A stretch of 21,541 bases of DNA from Pseudomonadota bacterium (lineage in GTDB: Bacteria > Myxococcota > Myxococcia > Myxococcales > Anaeromyxobacteraceae), in contig JAEYZK010000350.1 of the NCBI GenBank assembly GCA_023428085.1, positions 1 to 21,541 of the forward strand, given 5' to 3'. Shown piece by piece: positions 9,843-17,080 of this stretch. Within the stretch, counting starts at the first letter, position 1; each line of letters opens with the position of its first letter. Both the position numbers and the translations under genes were made by a program. Below the pieces are notes generated by a model that was given only the letters and a program-made list of their open reading frames with translations, made no database searches and was not told where the DNA came from.

Positions 9843-10287
9843 CCTCCAGCTCCGGCTCCGCGAGGAGCCGCGGGATCCCCTCCGCGTCGAGCGGCAGACC
9901 TGGGTTCCAGGCCACCTCCCACGCGACGCCGTCCGGGTCGGCGAAGTAGCCGCTCCGTCCGCCCCACGCAGCGTCCTCGGCCGGCTTCAGGATCCGCCCG
10001 CCTCGCCGCGCGACGTCGTCGAGCACGCGGTCGACCTCCTCGCGCGCGCGGACGTTGTGCGCGAGCGTGAAGCCGCCGAACCCCGTCCCGCCCGCGTCGG
10101 CGAGCCGCGCGTCCTCGGCAAGGAGCTTGCGCGGGTAGAGGGAGAGCACGACGCCGCCCGCCTGGAAGAAGACGACGTCGCCGACCGACTGCGGCGCCGC
10201 GGTCCAGCCGAGCACCTCCTCGTAGAAGGTCCGCGCGCGGTCGAGGTTGGCGACGCCGAGCGTGACGAGCGTGATGCGAGGTTCCAT
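9838..10287 (-). CDS. VOC-superfamily (glyoxalase/bleomycin-resistance fold) protein
   Basis: This 149-residue cytoplasmic protein has the paired beta-alpha-beta-beta-beta modules of the vicinal oxygen chelate fold. The first strand continues into VANLDRARTFYEEVLGW, and the second module ends with YFADPDGVAWEVAWNP, where Glu124 takes the usual metal-ligand place. The first-strand metal residue, normally His or Gln, appears to be missing (ITLVTLGV), so this may be a binding or resistance protein rather than a metal enzyme. The start ATG 10287 has no Shine-Dalgarno sequence but has TAGAAT six bases upstream. It converges with the AraC/GyrI regulator across a 16-base gap, so regulation by that neighbour is possible but not shown. 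Confidence 0.88.
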   Translation of the reverse strand: MEPRITLVTLGVANLDRARTFYEEVLGWTAAPQSVGDVVFFQAGGVVLSLYPRKLLAEDARLADAGGTGFGGFTLAHNVRAREEVDRVLDDVARRGGRILKPAEDAAWGGRSGYFADPDGVAWEVAWNPGLPLDAEGIPRLLAEPELEA

Positions 10288-10293
10288 CCGGCG

Positions 10294-10299
10294 ATTCTA
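10294..10299 (-). promoter_or_regulatory. -10-like TAGAAT, exactly 6 nt before the VOC start
   Basis: Reading the minus strand, TAGAAT (five of six consensus bases) is followed by six bases and then ATG 10287. The expected transcription start is the A of ATG. The nearest purine-rich GAGAGGAG lies about 20 bases up, too far for initiation. No clear -35 is present. Confidence 0.45.
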
Positions 10300-10329
10300 T
10301 CCGCGGACGGAGCTCCTCTCCGCCGCCGG

Positions 10330-10386
10330 TCACCGCGCGAGCACGATGGGGTCGTCGATCCCGAGCGAGGTGAGAAGGGGCGGCAC
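10330..10386 (-). pseudogene. 18-codon remnant resembling the N-terminus of a nitronate-monooxygenase-type FMN enzyme
   Basis: A GTG start at 10386 has a textbook Shine-Dalgarno GGGAGGAG (10401-10394) seven bases upstream. It encodes 18 residues containing LLTSLGIDDPIVLAR before TGA. That resembles the conserved N-terminus of nitronate monooxygenase/2-nitropropane dioxygenase TIM barrels, where LGI.HPIV.APM is usual. The match breaks exactly where APM is expected, and nothing like the rest of the enzyme follows before the VOC gene. It is best explained as the stub of a deleted gene. A leader peptide is the alternative. The family call rests on about 13 residues. Confidence 0.4.
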
Positions 10387-10456
10387 GCGAGGGCTCCTCC
10401 CTTGACGCGCCCTGCCGTGGGCCGCTCCGCGCGGGGCGCCCCCACTTGCCCGGCCG

Positions 10457-10462
10457 GATACT
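10457..10462 (+). promoter_or_regulatory. -10-like GATACT, exactly 6 nt before a GTG start
   Basis: GATACT is followed by six bases and GTG 10469, the start of the small membrane-protein frame. No Shine-Dalgarno sequence precedes that GTG. The geometry matches the hexamers before 8925 and 10287. Confidence 0.35.
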
Positions 10463-10468
10463 CGATCG

Positions 10469-10672
10469 GTGAAGGTCCCGGATCCATCATGGGTGTGGAT
10501 GGACCGTATCGCCGACATCCTGCGCGTCGCGACGGCGATCCTGGGGATCTGGACCGCGCTCTCCGTCCTGGTCGCGTTCCCGGTGGCCGCCCTGTTCCGC
10601 GCCCAGGCCCGGCGCGAGGTGCTCTGGCGAAGGGCCGAGCGCCGGCGCGTCTGGCTCGAGGCGGCGCGCTGA
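10469..10672 (+). CDS. Small single-helix membrane protein (hypothetical)
   Basis: This 67-residue frame has one strong hydrophobic helix at about residues 18-42 (VATAILGIWTALSVLVAFPV). A highly basic C-terminal tail follows (RRXXRRR-type, with REVLWRRAERRRVW), predicting a cytoplasmic C-terminus. No family is recognised. GTG 10469 is favoured by the GATACT six bases upstream; the in-frame ATG 10499 is the alternative and would still keep the helix. Third codon positions are mainly G or C, as expected of real genes here. The stop lies 21 bases from the convergent gene at 10694, with a short tandem CCGGGCAG between. Confidence 0.55.
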   Translation: MKVPDPSWVWMDRIADILRVATAILGIWTALSVLVAFPVAALFRAQARREVLWRRAERRRVWLEAAR

Positions 10673-10693
10673 GCGGCCGGGCAGCCGGGCAGG

Positions 10694-11221
10694 TCACTCG
10701 ACGTCAACGGGCAGCACCTCGAGCGTGATCGCCCCCGCGGCGTCCGCGGGCGGGTTGCCACCGGCGAGGCAGAACTCCGGCGCCGGACCGAGCGTGAGCT
10801 TCCGTTGCCAGAGCTCCGCGGGCGGCACGCGGGCGAGGAAGTCCGGATAGGGCATCCCCGCCGGTTTCGCGAACCAGGCCACCCGGTCGGCGCCGGCCGC
10901 GCCTTCGCGGAGCCGGCCGTAGAGCCCGGCGGTTCCGCCGCGCGCCAGGCGCGCCGCGCCGTCGTGCGGAGCGCGCCGCGGCCCCGAGACGGCAGCGCGC
11001 TCGAGCGCGCCGAGCGCGGCGAAGTCCTCGACGAGGTACCAGTCCTCGAAGGCCAGCGGGGCGGGGACCCACGGCGCGCCGCGGACCTCGCGCACGCGCG
11101 AGCCGACGAACCCCTCCGGCGGCGCCGCGCGGAGCGCGCGGTGGAACGCGGCGAGGCTCCCGGCGTAGCGGACGCGATCGACGTCGGGCGCGGGCCAGTG
11201 CCAGAAGACGTAGGCGAGCAT
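10694..11221 (-). CDS. Conserved hypothetical protein, 175 residues
   Basis: This is a probably cytoplasmic protein without signal peptide or transmembrane helix. It begins MLAYVFWHWPAPDV and has several aromatic-rich segments (FEDWYLVEDFAAL near the middle, VAWFAKPAGMPYPDFL further on). The layout resembles ferredoxin-like, dimeric alpha/beta-barrel proteins of unknown function, but I cannot name a family with certainty. ATG 11221 lacks a Shine-Dalgarno sequence; a weak TACACG hexamer lies six bases upstream on the minus strand. It is divergent from the binding-protein gene at 11286 across 64 bases, so the promoters must overlap or be very close. Confidence 0.75.
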   Translation of the reverse strand: MLAYVFWHWPAPDVDRVRYAGSLAAFHRALRAAPPEGFVGSRVREVRGAPWVPAPLAFEDWYLVEDFAALGALERAAVSGPRRAPHDGAARLARGGTAGLYGRLREGAAGADRVAWFAKPAGMPYPDFLARVPPAELWQRKLTLGPAPEFCLAGGNPPADAAGAITLEVLPVDVE

Positions 11222-11248
11222 CGGGATCGTGTAGCGGCCACGCCGCGC

Positions 11249-11277
11249 TTGGGCCAGGGTCCACCGTGGGCTACACT
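11249..11277 (+). promoter_or_regulatory. Candidate promoter TTGGGC-N17-TACACT
   Basis: TTGGGC (11249-11254) and TACACT (11272-11277) are 17 bases apart, the ideal sigma-70-type spacing. The expected transcription start, near 11284, leaves a leader of about two bases before ATG 11286. The GAGG at 11279-11282 would then lie upstream of the transcript. Confidence 0.45.
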
Positions 11278-11285
11278 CGAGGCAG

Positions 11286-12401
11286 ATGAGGGCTCCCCGG
11301 GTCCTGGCGATGCTGCTCGCCCTCGCGCTCGGCGCGGGCTGCAGGCGCGCCGAGCCGATCCGGGTCGGGCTCGTCGCCGGGCTCAGCGGACGCCACTACG
11401 ACCTCGGCGTCGCCTGCCGGAACGGCGCCCAGCTCGCGGTGGAGGACGTGAACGCCGCGGGCGGCGTCGGCGGCCGCCCGCTCGAGCTCCTCGTGCGGGA
11501 CGACGCGCAGGACGTGGAGACGGCCCGGCGGGCGGTCCGCGCGCTGATCGACGCGGGCGTCGTCGCGATCGTCGGGCACTGCACGAGCTCGATGGCCCAG
11601 GCGACGCTGCCCATCGTGAACGAGGCGCGCGTCCTGATGATCTCGCCGACGGTGAGCTCGGGCGCGCTCCTGGGCCTGGACGACTGGCTCGTCCTGGCCG
11701 ACGCCTCGGGCACCACCACCGCCGAGGGGCTCGCCGGATACTTCGCGCGGACGCGCGCGGGGCCCGTCGTGAACGTCGTCCTCGACGCCTCGAACCGCGC
11801 CTACACCGAGCCCTGGCGGCGGACGTTCACCGCCACCCTGGAGGCGCGCGAGGGCCGGGTCGCGCGCGTCGTCGAGTTCACCTCGGGGCAGGTGGGCTCG
11901 TACGCGGCGCTCGCGGGCGAGGCCCTCGACGGCGCGCCCGACGCCGTGCTCATCATCGCCAACGCCTTCGACACGGCGCTGCTCGCGCAGCAGCTCCGCA
12001 AGCGGACGCCCGGCGCGGGCGGCGTCCAGCTCCTCGGGACGGGGTGGAGCTTCACCGACGACCTCGTGCGCCACGGCGGCTCCGCGGTGGAGCGCGCGCT
12101 GTTCGTCCACAAGGTGAACCCGGACGACACGCGCCCGCCCGCGACCCGGTTCCGCTCGATCTACTCCGAGCGGTTCGGCACCGCGCCGTTCTTCGCCGCC
12201 ATCGAGGCCTACGACGCGGTGCAGGTCCTCGCCGCCGGGCTGGCCCGCGATCCGACGCGCGAGGGCGTGCGCCGGGAGATCCTGTCCATCGGCACGTTCC
12301 GGGGGTTGACCGAGGAGTTCACGATCGATCGCTTCGGCGACGCGCACCGGCGCAACCACATCTCGACCGTCCGGGACGGGCGATTCCTCCTCGTCGAATG
12401 A
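11286..12401 (+). CDS. Leu/Ile/Val-type periplasmic binding lipoprotein (Peripla_BP_6)
   Basis: This 371-residue lipoprotein has lipobox LGAGC (Cys19) and a type I periplasmic-binding fold. It begins IRVGLVAGLSGRHYDLG and includes AVEDVNAAGGVGGRPLELLVRDD (given here only as a landmark, residues about 51-73), VAIVGHCTSSMAQA and LMISPTVSS, all typical of LivJ-like receptors. Such proteins bind small ligands, often amino acids, in the periplasm. No permease or ATPase gene is adjacent. Instead the stop overlaps the start of a membrane hybrid histidine kinase (ATGA, 12398-12401). The likely job is therefore to present ligand to the kinase sensor domain, comparable in principle to LuxP with LuxQ. 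Ligand identity is unknown. Confidence 0.9.
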   Translation: MRAPRVLAMLLALALGAGCRRAEPIRVGLVAGLSGRHYDLGVACRNGAQLAVEDVNAAGGVGGRPLELLVRDDAQDVETARRAVRALIDAGVVAIVGHCTSSMAQATLPIVNEARVLMISPTVSSGALLGLDDWLVLADASGTTTAEGLAGYFARTRAGPVVNVVLDASNRAYTEPWRRTFTATLEAREGRVARVVEFTSGQVGSYAALAGEALDGAPDAVLIIANAFDTALLAQQLRKRTPGAGGVQLLGTGWSFTDDLVRHGGSAVERALFVHKVNPDDTRPPATRFRSIYSERFGTAPFFAAIEAYDAVQVLAAGLARDPTREGVRREILSIGTFRGLTEEFTIDRFGDAHRRNHISTVRDGRFLLVE

Positions 12402-14980
12402 CCCGCGCGCCGGCCACCCTCCGGGTCCGGCTCGCCGCCGTGACGCTGGCGCTCGTCCTCGCGCCCGCCCTGCTCTCGGCGGCGGCGATGGTCGTGTGGG
12501 GGACGCGCGAGGTGGAGGGGCGGGCGCGGGAGCGGAACGAGTCGCTGGCCCGCGCGCTCGCGGGCGAGGTGCAGCAGCTCCTCGAGGCGCGGCGGGCGCT
12601 GACGGAGGAGGTGGCGCTCATCGCCGCCGTCGAGCGGGGCCGCGGACCGACCGCGGTCCGGGACGGCCTCGCGGCGCACCTGCGGGCCAACCCGAGCATC
12701 CAGTCGATCCTGCTCCTCGACGGCACCGGCCACGTGTTCGAGGCGGTGCCGCCCGATCCCGACGCCGTGGGCCTGGATCTCTCGGGGGCGGACCACGTGC
12801 GCCGCGCGCTCGAGACGCGCGCGCCCGGCTGGGCGGTGACCGAGTCGCTCCAGACCGGCCGGCCCGTGGTCGCGCTGGCCGTGGCGCGCGCGGGCGCGGC
12901 CGCCGTGAGCTACCTCGATCGGAGCGCCCTCGAGGGCGTCGTCCGCGGCGTGCGCGCCGCGGGCCGATCGGCGGCGATCCTCGCGCCCGACGCGTCCTAC
13001 GTCGCGGCGAGCGAGCCGCGGCTCGCGGACGAGCACATGGTCCTCGAGCTGCCGCTCGTCCGCGCCGGCCTCGCGGGCGAGGTCCGCTCCGGCGCCTACC
13101 GCCACGACGGGCGCGACTGGATGGGGAGCGTCTGGCCGGTGCGGACCGCGGGCTGGGCGGTGCTCGTGAGCCAGCCGCTCGAGGCCGCGACCGCCGGCGT
13201 GCGGCGCCTCCAGCTCGGGCTGGGGCTCGGCGCGCTCGCGTTCGCCGTGCTCGCCCTCGCGGCGAGCCTCGCCGTCGCGCGGCGCGTGGTCCAGCCCTTC
13301 GAGGCGCTGGCGCGCTCGATCCGCAGGGTCGCGGAGGGGGCGTACCGCGAGGAGCCGGAGCCGGCGTCGCGCGGGTACGCCGAGGTCGCGGAGCTGGCGC
13401 GGGCGTTCCAGGGGATGGCCGCGGCCGTGCGCTCGCGCGAGGAGGCGCTCGCGCGGTCGGAGCGGAGCTACCGGCAGCTCGTGGACAACGCGCTCGTCGG
13501 GGTCGGGCGCTCGGGCCTCGACGGCACGATCGTCTTCGGCAACGCGGCGATGGGGCGTCTCTTCGGCGCCGAGACGCTGGAGGAGATGGCCCGGGTCCGG
13601 ATGCACGACCTCTACGTCGATCCGGGGCGCCGGGCCGAGCTCCTCGCGCAGCTCCGGGAGCACGGCAGCGTCACGAGCTTCGAGGCGGAGATCCGCGCGC
13701 TGGACGGTCGGGAGCGCACCCTCATCTTCAACGCCTCGCTCGAGGGCGACGTCGTCACCGTGATGGCGCTCGACATGACCGCGCAGAAGCAGGCCGCCGC
13801 GGAGCGCGAGCAGCTCGAGCGCCAGCTCCAGCACGCGCAGAAGCTCGAGGCGGTCGGGCGCCTCGCGGGCGGGGTGGCGCACGACTTCAACAACCTGCTC
13901 ACCGCGATCGTCGGGTTCGCCGGCCTGCTCCAGGAGGAGCTGCCCGACGGCGATCCGCGGCGGGAGTGCGTCACCGGCATCCTCCAGTCCGCGCACCGCG
14001 CCTCGCACCTCACGCGGAGCCTGCTCGCGTACAGCCGCAAGCAGCTCATGCAGCCGCGGCCGGCGGACCTGTGCGACGTGATCCGGACGGTGGACAAGCT
14101 CCTCCGGCGGATCATCGGCGAGGACGTGGAGCTCGGGCTCGACCTCCCCGCGCGCGGCCTGCCGGCGTTCGCCGACCCGGGGCAGCTCGAGCAGGTGCTC
14201 GTGAACCTCTGCACCAACGCGCGCGACGCGATGCCGGGCGGCGGCTCGCTCCGGATCGTCGGCGACGAGCGCACGCTCGACGCCGAGGCGGCGCGCGCGC
14301 TCTCCCTCGCCGGCCCGGGCCGGTACGTCCGCGTGCGGGTCGTGGACTCCGGGAGCGGGATGAAGCCGGAGGTGATCGCCCACGCCTTCGAGCCGTTCTT
14401 CACCACCAAGCCGCCCGGCGCGGGGACCGGCCTCGGGCTCTCGATCGTCTACGGCATCGTGCGCCAGCACGGCGGCCACGTGGAGGTGGAGAGCGCGCCC
14501 GGGAGCGGGACCTGCGTGACGATCCTCCTCCCGCGCCACGAGGGCCCGATCGCCGCCGAGCCTCCGCCGACCGTCCGGCAGGCGCCGCGCGGCCGCGAGA
14601 CCGTGCTCCTCGCCGAGGACGAGCCGCTCGTCCGGTCCGTGCTCCGCCGCACGCTCACCGGGGCCGGGTACGAGGTGGTCGAGGCCGAGGACGGCGAGGA
14701 CGCGATCCGGAAGTTCGAGGCGCACCGCACACGGATCGCGCTCTGCCTGCTCGACGTGGTGATGCCGCGGAAGAACGGCCGCGAGGCGGCGGAGGCGATC
14801 CGCGCCCTCGCGCCGGACGTGCCGATCCTGTTCGCGAGCGGCTACGCCGCCGACGTGCTGGAGGAGCGCGGCCACGGCAGCCCCGACCCCGAGGTGATCG
14901 CGAAGCCGATCTCGCCCGCGGAGCTGCTGCACCGGGTGCGGGAGCGGCTGGACCGGACCGACGGTCGCTCTCGCCGCTAG
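12398..14980 (+). CDS. Hybrid sensor histidine kinase (periplasmic sensor, HAMP, PAS, HisKA, HATPase, receiver)
   Basis: This is an 860-residue inner-membrane kinase. The first membrane helix is about 12-34, a periplasmic sensor region, probably Cache-like, is 35-265, and the second helix is 270-293. HAMP follows (294-347), then PAS (350-465), HisKA with His495 in GGVAHDFNN, and HATPase with Asn603/607 (N-box) and GTGLGLS. A C-terminal receiver has acidic residues Glu740/Asp741, phospho-acceptor Asp786, Ser814 and Lys836. Start ATG 12398 overlaps the binding-protein stop (ATGA) and no independent Shine-Dalgarno is seen, implying coupled translation. The protein has no output domain and no response regulator is nearby, so the final target lies elsewhere. 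The stop TAG overlaps the stop of the opposite-strand HNH gene. Confidence 0.93.
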   Translation: MTRAPATLRVRLAAVTLALVLAPALLSAAAMVVWGTREVEGRARERNESLARALAGEVQQLLEARRALTEEVALIAAVERGRGPTAVRDGLAAHLRANPSIQSILLLDGTGHVFEAVPPDPDAVGLDLSGADHVRRALETRAPGWAVTESLQTGRPVVALAVARAGAAAVSYLDRSALEGVVRGVRAAGRSAAILAPDASYVAASEPRLADEHMVLELPLVRAGLAGEVRSGAYRHDGRDWMGSVWPVRTAGWAVLVSQPLEAATAGVRRLQLGLGLGALAFAVLALAASLAVARRVVQPFEALARSIRRVAEGAYREEPEPASRGYAEVAELARAFQGMAAAVRSREEALARSERSYRQLVDNALVGVGRSGLDGTIVFGNAAMGRLFGAETLEEMARVRMHDLYVDPGRRAELLAQLREHGSVTSFEAEIRALDGRERTLIFNASLEGDVVTVMALDMTAQKQAAAEREQLERQLQHAQKLEAVGRLAGGVAHDFNNLLTAIVGFAGLLQEELPDGDPRRECVTGILQSAHRASHLTRSLLAYSRKQLMQPRPADLCDVIRTVDKLLRRIIGEDVELGLDLPARGLPAFADPGQLEQVLVNLCTNARDAMPGGGSLRIVGDERTLDAEAARALSLAGPGRYVRVRVVDSGSGMKPEVIAHAFEPFFTTKPPGAGTGLGLSIVYGIVRQHGGHVEVESAPGSGTCVTILLPRHEGPIAAEPPPTVRQAPRGRETVLLAEDEPLVRSVLRRTLTGAGYEVVEAEDGEDAIRKFEAHRTRIALCLLDVVMPRKNGREAAEAIRALAPDVPILFASGYAADVLEERGHGSPDPEVIAKPISPAELLHRVRERLDRTDGRSRR

Positions 14981-16674
14981 CTGCGGGCTCCCAGCTCCCA
15001 GTTCAGCCCATCCGGCGCCGCGCCCCGGACGCGGACGTGGCCCTCGTGGACACCGTGCAGGTGGTGCGCCTGGCAGAGGGACGTGAGGTTCTCCTCCTCG
15101 TCGCCCCCGCCGTGCGAGCGGTACTTGATGTGGTGCACGTGGTCCGCCGCCTTGCTGCACCCCGGGCACGTGCAGAGGCCGCGGTCTCGTTCCATCGCAC
15201 GCGTCGCGGGCGTGTTGGGCCGCTTCGTCGCCCCCTCGTACGTGTCGATGAAGTGCTGGCACATGATGACGAGGCACTTCGAGGTCCCGATCCAGCCCTG
15301 CGCCGCCGCGCGGACCGCCCGGCAAGCTGCGCCGAAGACCTGGCGCGCGTCGGCGGGCAGCCGGACTGCCCATTCCTTGCGTGCGCACATCTGCGCTTCC
15401 TCATCTGCCTCGACGGCGCGGGCGAGCTCGACGACCTTCATCTTCTCGGCCTTGACGATCCAGCCATCGATGAAGGCGGGGGAAGAGCACCGGGCGACGA
15501 GCCGCGCCTGCTCGTACCCGAGCCGCCCGTCGCGCATGGCGCGTCGGAGGGAGGGAAAGTCCCAGAGGCGTCTCTCGAGCCACGCCCGCTGCTCGATCGC
15601 GCGCCCGGACATCCCGAGCCGCTCCGTGGCGTAGTGGTCCACGTCGAGGAACTTCATGTCGCGCCAGAGCCCCGTGTTGATGAGGAGCATCGAGAGGTGC
15701 CCGACGAGCTCGTCCCAGCCCCGGCGCATCGAGGCGAGCTCGAGGAGCCGCTCGTGGATCCGTTCGGCGCGATCCCGGTCGCCCACGCCCGCATCGGGTG
15801 CGGGCACCGGGTCCGCGGAGTGCAGGTAGCTCCATCGGTCATATTCGCGCTCGAGCCACTCGCGCAGCTCGGGCGATGGCTTCGAAGGACCGAGCCCGAG
15901 GAGCGCGTAGATGTCGTGCCCTGAGCCGGACGCGCCCGCGCCAGTGCCCGAGGCCTCGTCTGGAGGGCGTGGATCCGGATGACTCCCCAGGTACTCCTGC
16001 GCGATGGCCTCCACCCGCTGCCACTTCGGCGTGTTCGCGCGGAGCACCTTCCCTGCCACGTCGAGCGCGCGATCTACGACCTCGCGCTCCTCCGGTTCGA
16101 GATCGATGACGGTCCTGTGCCAGCGCTTCTCCTCCTGCTCATCGTCCGCCGGCGCCGCGTCGCCTCGCGCCGCAGCCCGGAGCCCACGCACCGTGTCCCG
16201 CTTCGCCCGCTCGACCCACTCGGCCTCGGAGTCCCCGACCGCCACGCCGACGATCGCGATCGCCTTCTTGATGTCCACCTCGCCCGAGCGCACCGCCGCG
16301 CGGAGCAAAGGTCGCGTCCGCAGATCGCGCGCCAGCTTCGCCCACTCCTTCGCCGTCCGCGGCGCGAGGGAGAGATCCTCGCGGACATAGTCACCCAGGT
16401 TCGCGTACCCGAGCCGCATCGGCCCGGCACCCGTGCAGAGCGCGTCGAGGCACTCACCCATCGCGACCGCGATGGCCCCGCTCCCGCGCGCGACCTTCAC
16501 GAGCAGCTCGTCGATGAGCAGCGCCGCCTCGTCCCGCAGGAGATGGCGGCGATCCTGCGGCATCACCGGCAGGAGCGGCCACGCCTGCTTGCCGAGGGCG
16601 GAGAGGGCCTCGGGGGAGAGCGAAGGAGTCCCGCCGGTTGTGGTCGCGCTCGACACTGAACACAGGTATAGCAT
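14977..16674 (-). CDS. HNH endonuclease-domain protein with repeated helical module
   Basis: This 565-residue protein has a C-terminal HNH nuclease domain with zinc-type cysteines. CPGC gives Cys503/506, then HHIKYRSHGG (His514/515), Asn529, Cys534 and HH 537/538. The long N-terminal part resembles the helical region of DUF222-like HNH proteins. It contains the same kind of helical module twice: about 85-145 (LGDYVREDL... RPLLRAAVRSGEVDIKKA) and about 345-400 (ATERLGMSG... PSLRRAMRDGRLGYEQA). Such proteins are usually nonspecific or uncharacterised nucleases; a defence or mobile role is speculation. ATG 16674 has only a weak GGA upstream; in-frame GTG 16656 is an alternative. Sequence is slightly less G+C-rich than its neighbours. 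Its stop shares the palindrome CTAG (14977-14980) with the convergent kinase. Confidence 0.88.
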   Translation of the reverse strand: MLYLCSVSSATTTGGTPSLSPEALSALGKQAWPLLPVMPQDRRHLLRDEAALLIDELLVKVARGSGAIAVAMGECLDALCTGAGPMRLGYANLGDYVREDLSLAPRTAKEWAKLARDLRTRPLLRAAVRSGEVDIKKAIAIVGVAVGDSEAEWVERAKRDTVRGLRAAARGDAAPADDEQEEKRWHRTVIDLEPEEREVVDRALDVAGKVLRANTPKWQRVEAIAQEYLGSHPDPRPPDEASGTGAGASGSGHDIYALLGLGPSKPSPELREWLEREYDRWSYLHSADPVPAPDAGVGDRDRAERIHERLLELASMRRGWDELVGHLSMLLINTGLWRDMKFLDVDHYATERLGMSGRAIEQRAWLERRLWDFPSLRRAMRDGRLGYEQARLVARCSSPAFIDGWIVKAEKMKVVELARAVEADEEAQMCARKEWAVRLPADARQVFGAACRAVRAAAQGWIGTSKCLVIMCQHFIDTYEGATKRPNTPATRAMERDRGLCTCPGCSKAADHVHHIKYRSHGGGDEEENLTSLCQAHHLHGVHEGHVRVRGAAPDGLNWELGARS

Positions 16675-16687
16675 AACTGTCCGTCAA
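16665..16687 (-). promoter_or_regulatory. A+T-rich putative promoter of the HNH gene
   Basis: On the minus strand TTGACG (16687-16682) is followed by overlapping TATGCT and TATACC. The 11-base distance to TATACC is too short for a normal sigma-70 pair, so the elements may not work together. If TATACC is a -10, transcription would begin next to GTG 16656 rather than before ATG 16674. Confidence 0.3.
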
Positions 16688-16724
16688 GTTGCGCAGGGTC
16701 GCGTGGTCCCCGATGGGCTGCGCC

Positions 16725-16742
16725 CCCGCGAACGTTCACGGG
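16725..16742. repeat. 18-bp near-palindrome centred on GAACGTTC
   Basis: CCCGCGAACGTTCACGGG is self-complementary except for one base pair (C opposite A). It lies 51 bases upstream of the HNH start and could be an operator or a structured element. It lacks the four-base centre of the Gram-positive LexA box. Confidence 0.4.
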
Positions 16743-16871
16743 GCCGGCCTCTTGCTCGACGCCGCTTCGTGCCGCTCGGCGCCGACCACATCGACACAGT
16801 GAGCGCCCGCCCCCGCGCCGGAGACGGACCGCTCCCCTGTTGGCGCTCACGACGAAACGCGGAGATCTGAA

Positions 16872-16982
16872 CTGGCCGGGCAACTACCGCTCCGCGGACC
16901 GCTGCTCGTGACGGCGCTCGCGTGGTAGGGGCTCCAGAAGGGCGACCGCAGCGTCGCCGAGCCGGGGCGGGTGTTCGAGTGA
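16872..16982 (+). pseudogene. Internally deleted remnant of the membrane-protein gene found at 18242-19088
   Basis: Two blocks here match the later gene in the same order and frame. Bases 16893-16931 match 18522-18560 (32 of 39 identical). Bases 16935-16983 match 19041-19089 (41 of 49 identical). The 480 bases between the blocks in the later copy are replaced by three, a net in-frame loss of 159 codons. The translation runs RGPLLVTALAW, then TAG at 16926-16928, then QKGDRSVAEPGRVFE and TGA. Upstream of residue LAG the similarity fades. It is therefore a dead fragment with both a deletion and a nonsense codon. Confidence 0.75.
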
Positions 16983-17080
16983 GCCCCGCACCCCTCCCGG
17001 TCGCGGCGCCCCCAGCGGCCCTGGCCAGGCGCGACCGCCTCGCCTACGAGCAAGTTCCCGGGGGTCGGGAGCGGGCGGCG

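Noticed and set aside
16682..16687. TTGACG as a clear -35 box for the HNH gene
   Set aside because: The nearest -10-like hexamer is only 11 bases away and the hexamer at 17 bases is poor, so it is listed only as a weak promoter region.
16725..16742. GAACGTTC palindrome as a LexA/SOS box
   Set aside because: The known GAAC-N4-GTTC box needs a four-base centre, which is absent, and the adjacent gene is not a recognised SOS gene.
16979..17080. Upstream GTG start giving a longer Gfo/Idh protein
   Set aside because: The extra 34 residues look unlike the family, and ATG 17081 has GGGAG at a good distance and begins right before the Rossmann fold.
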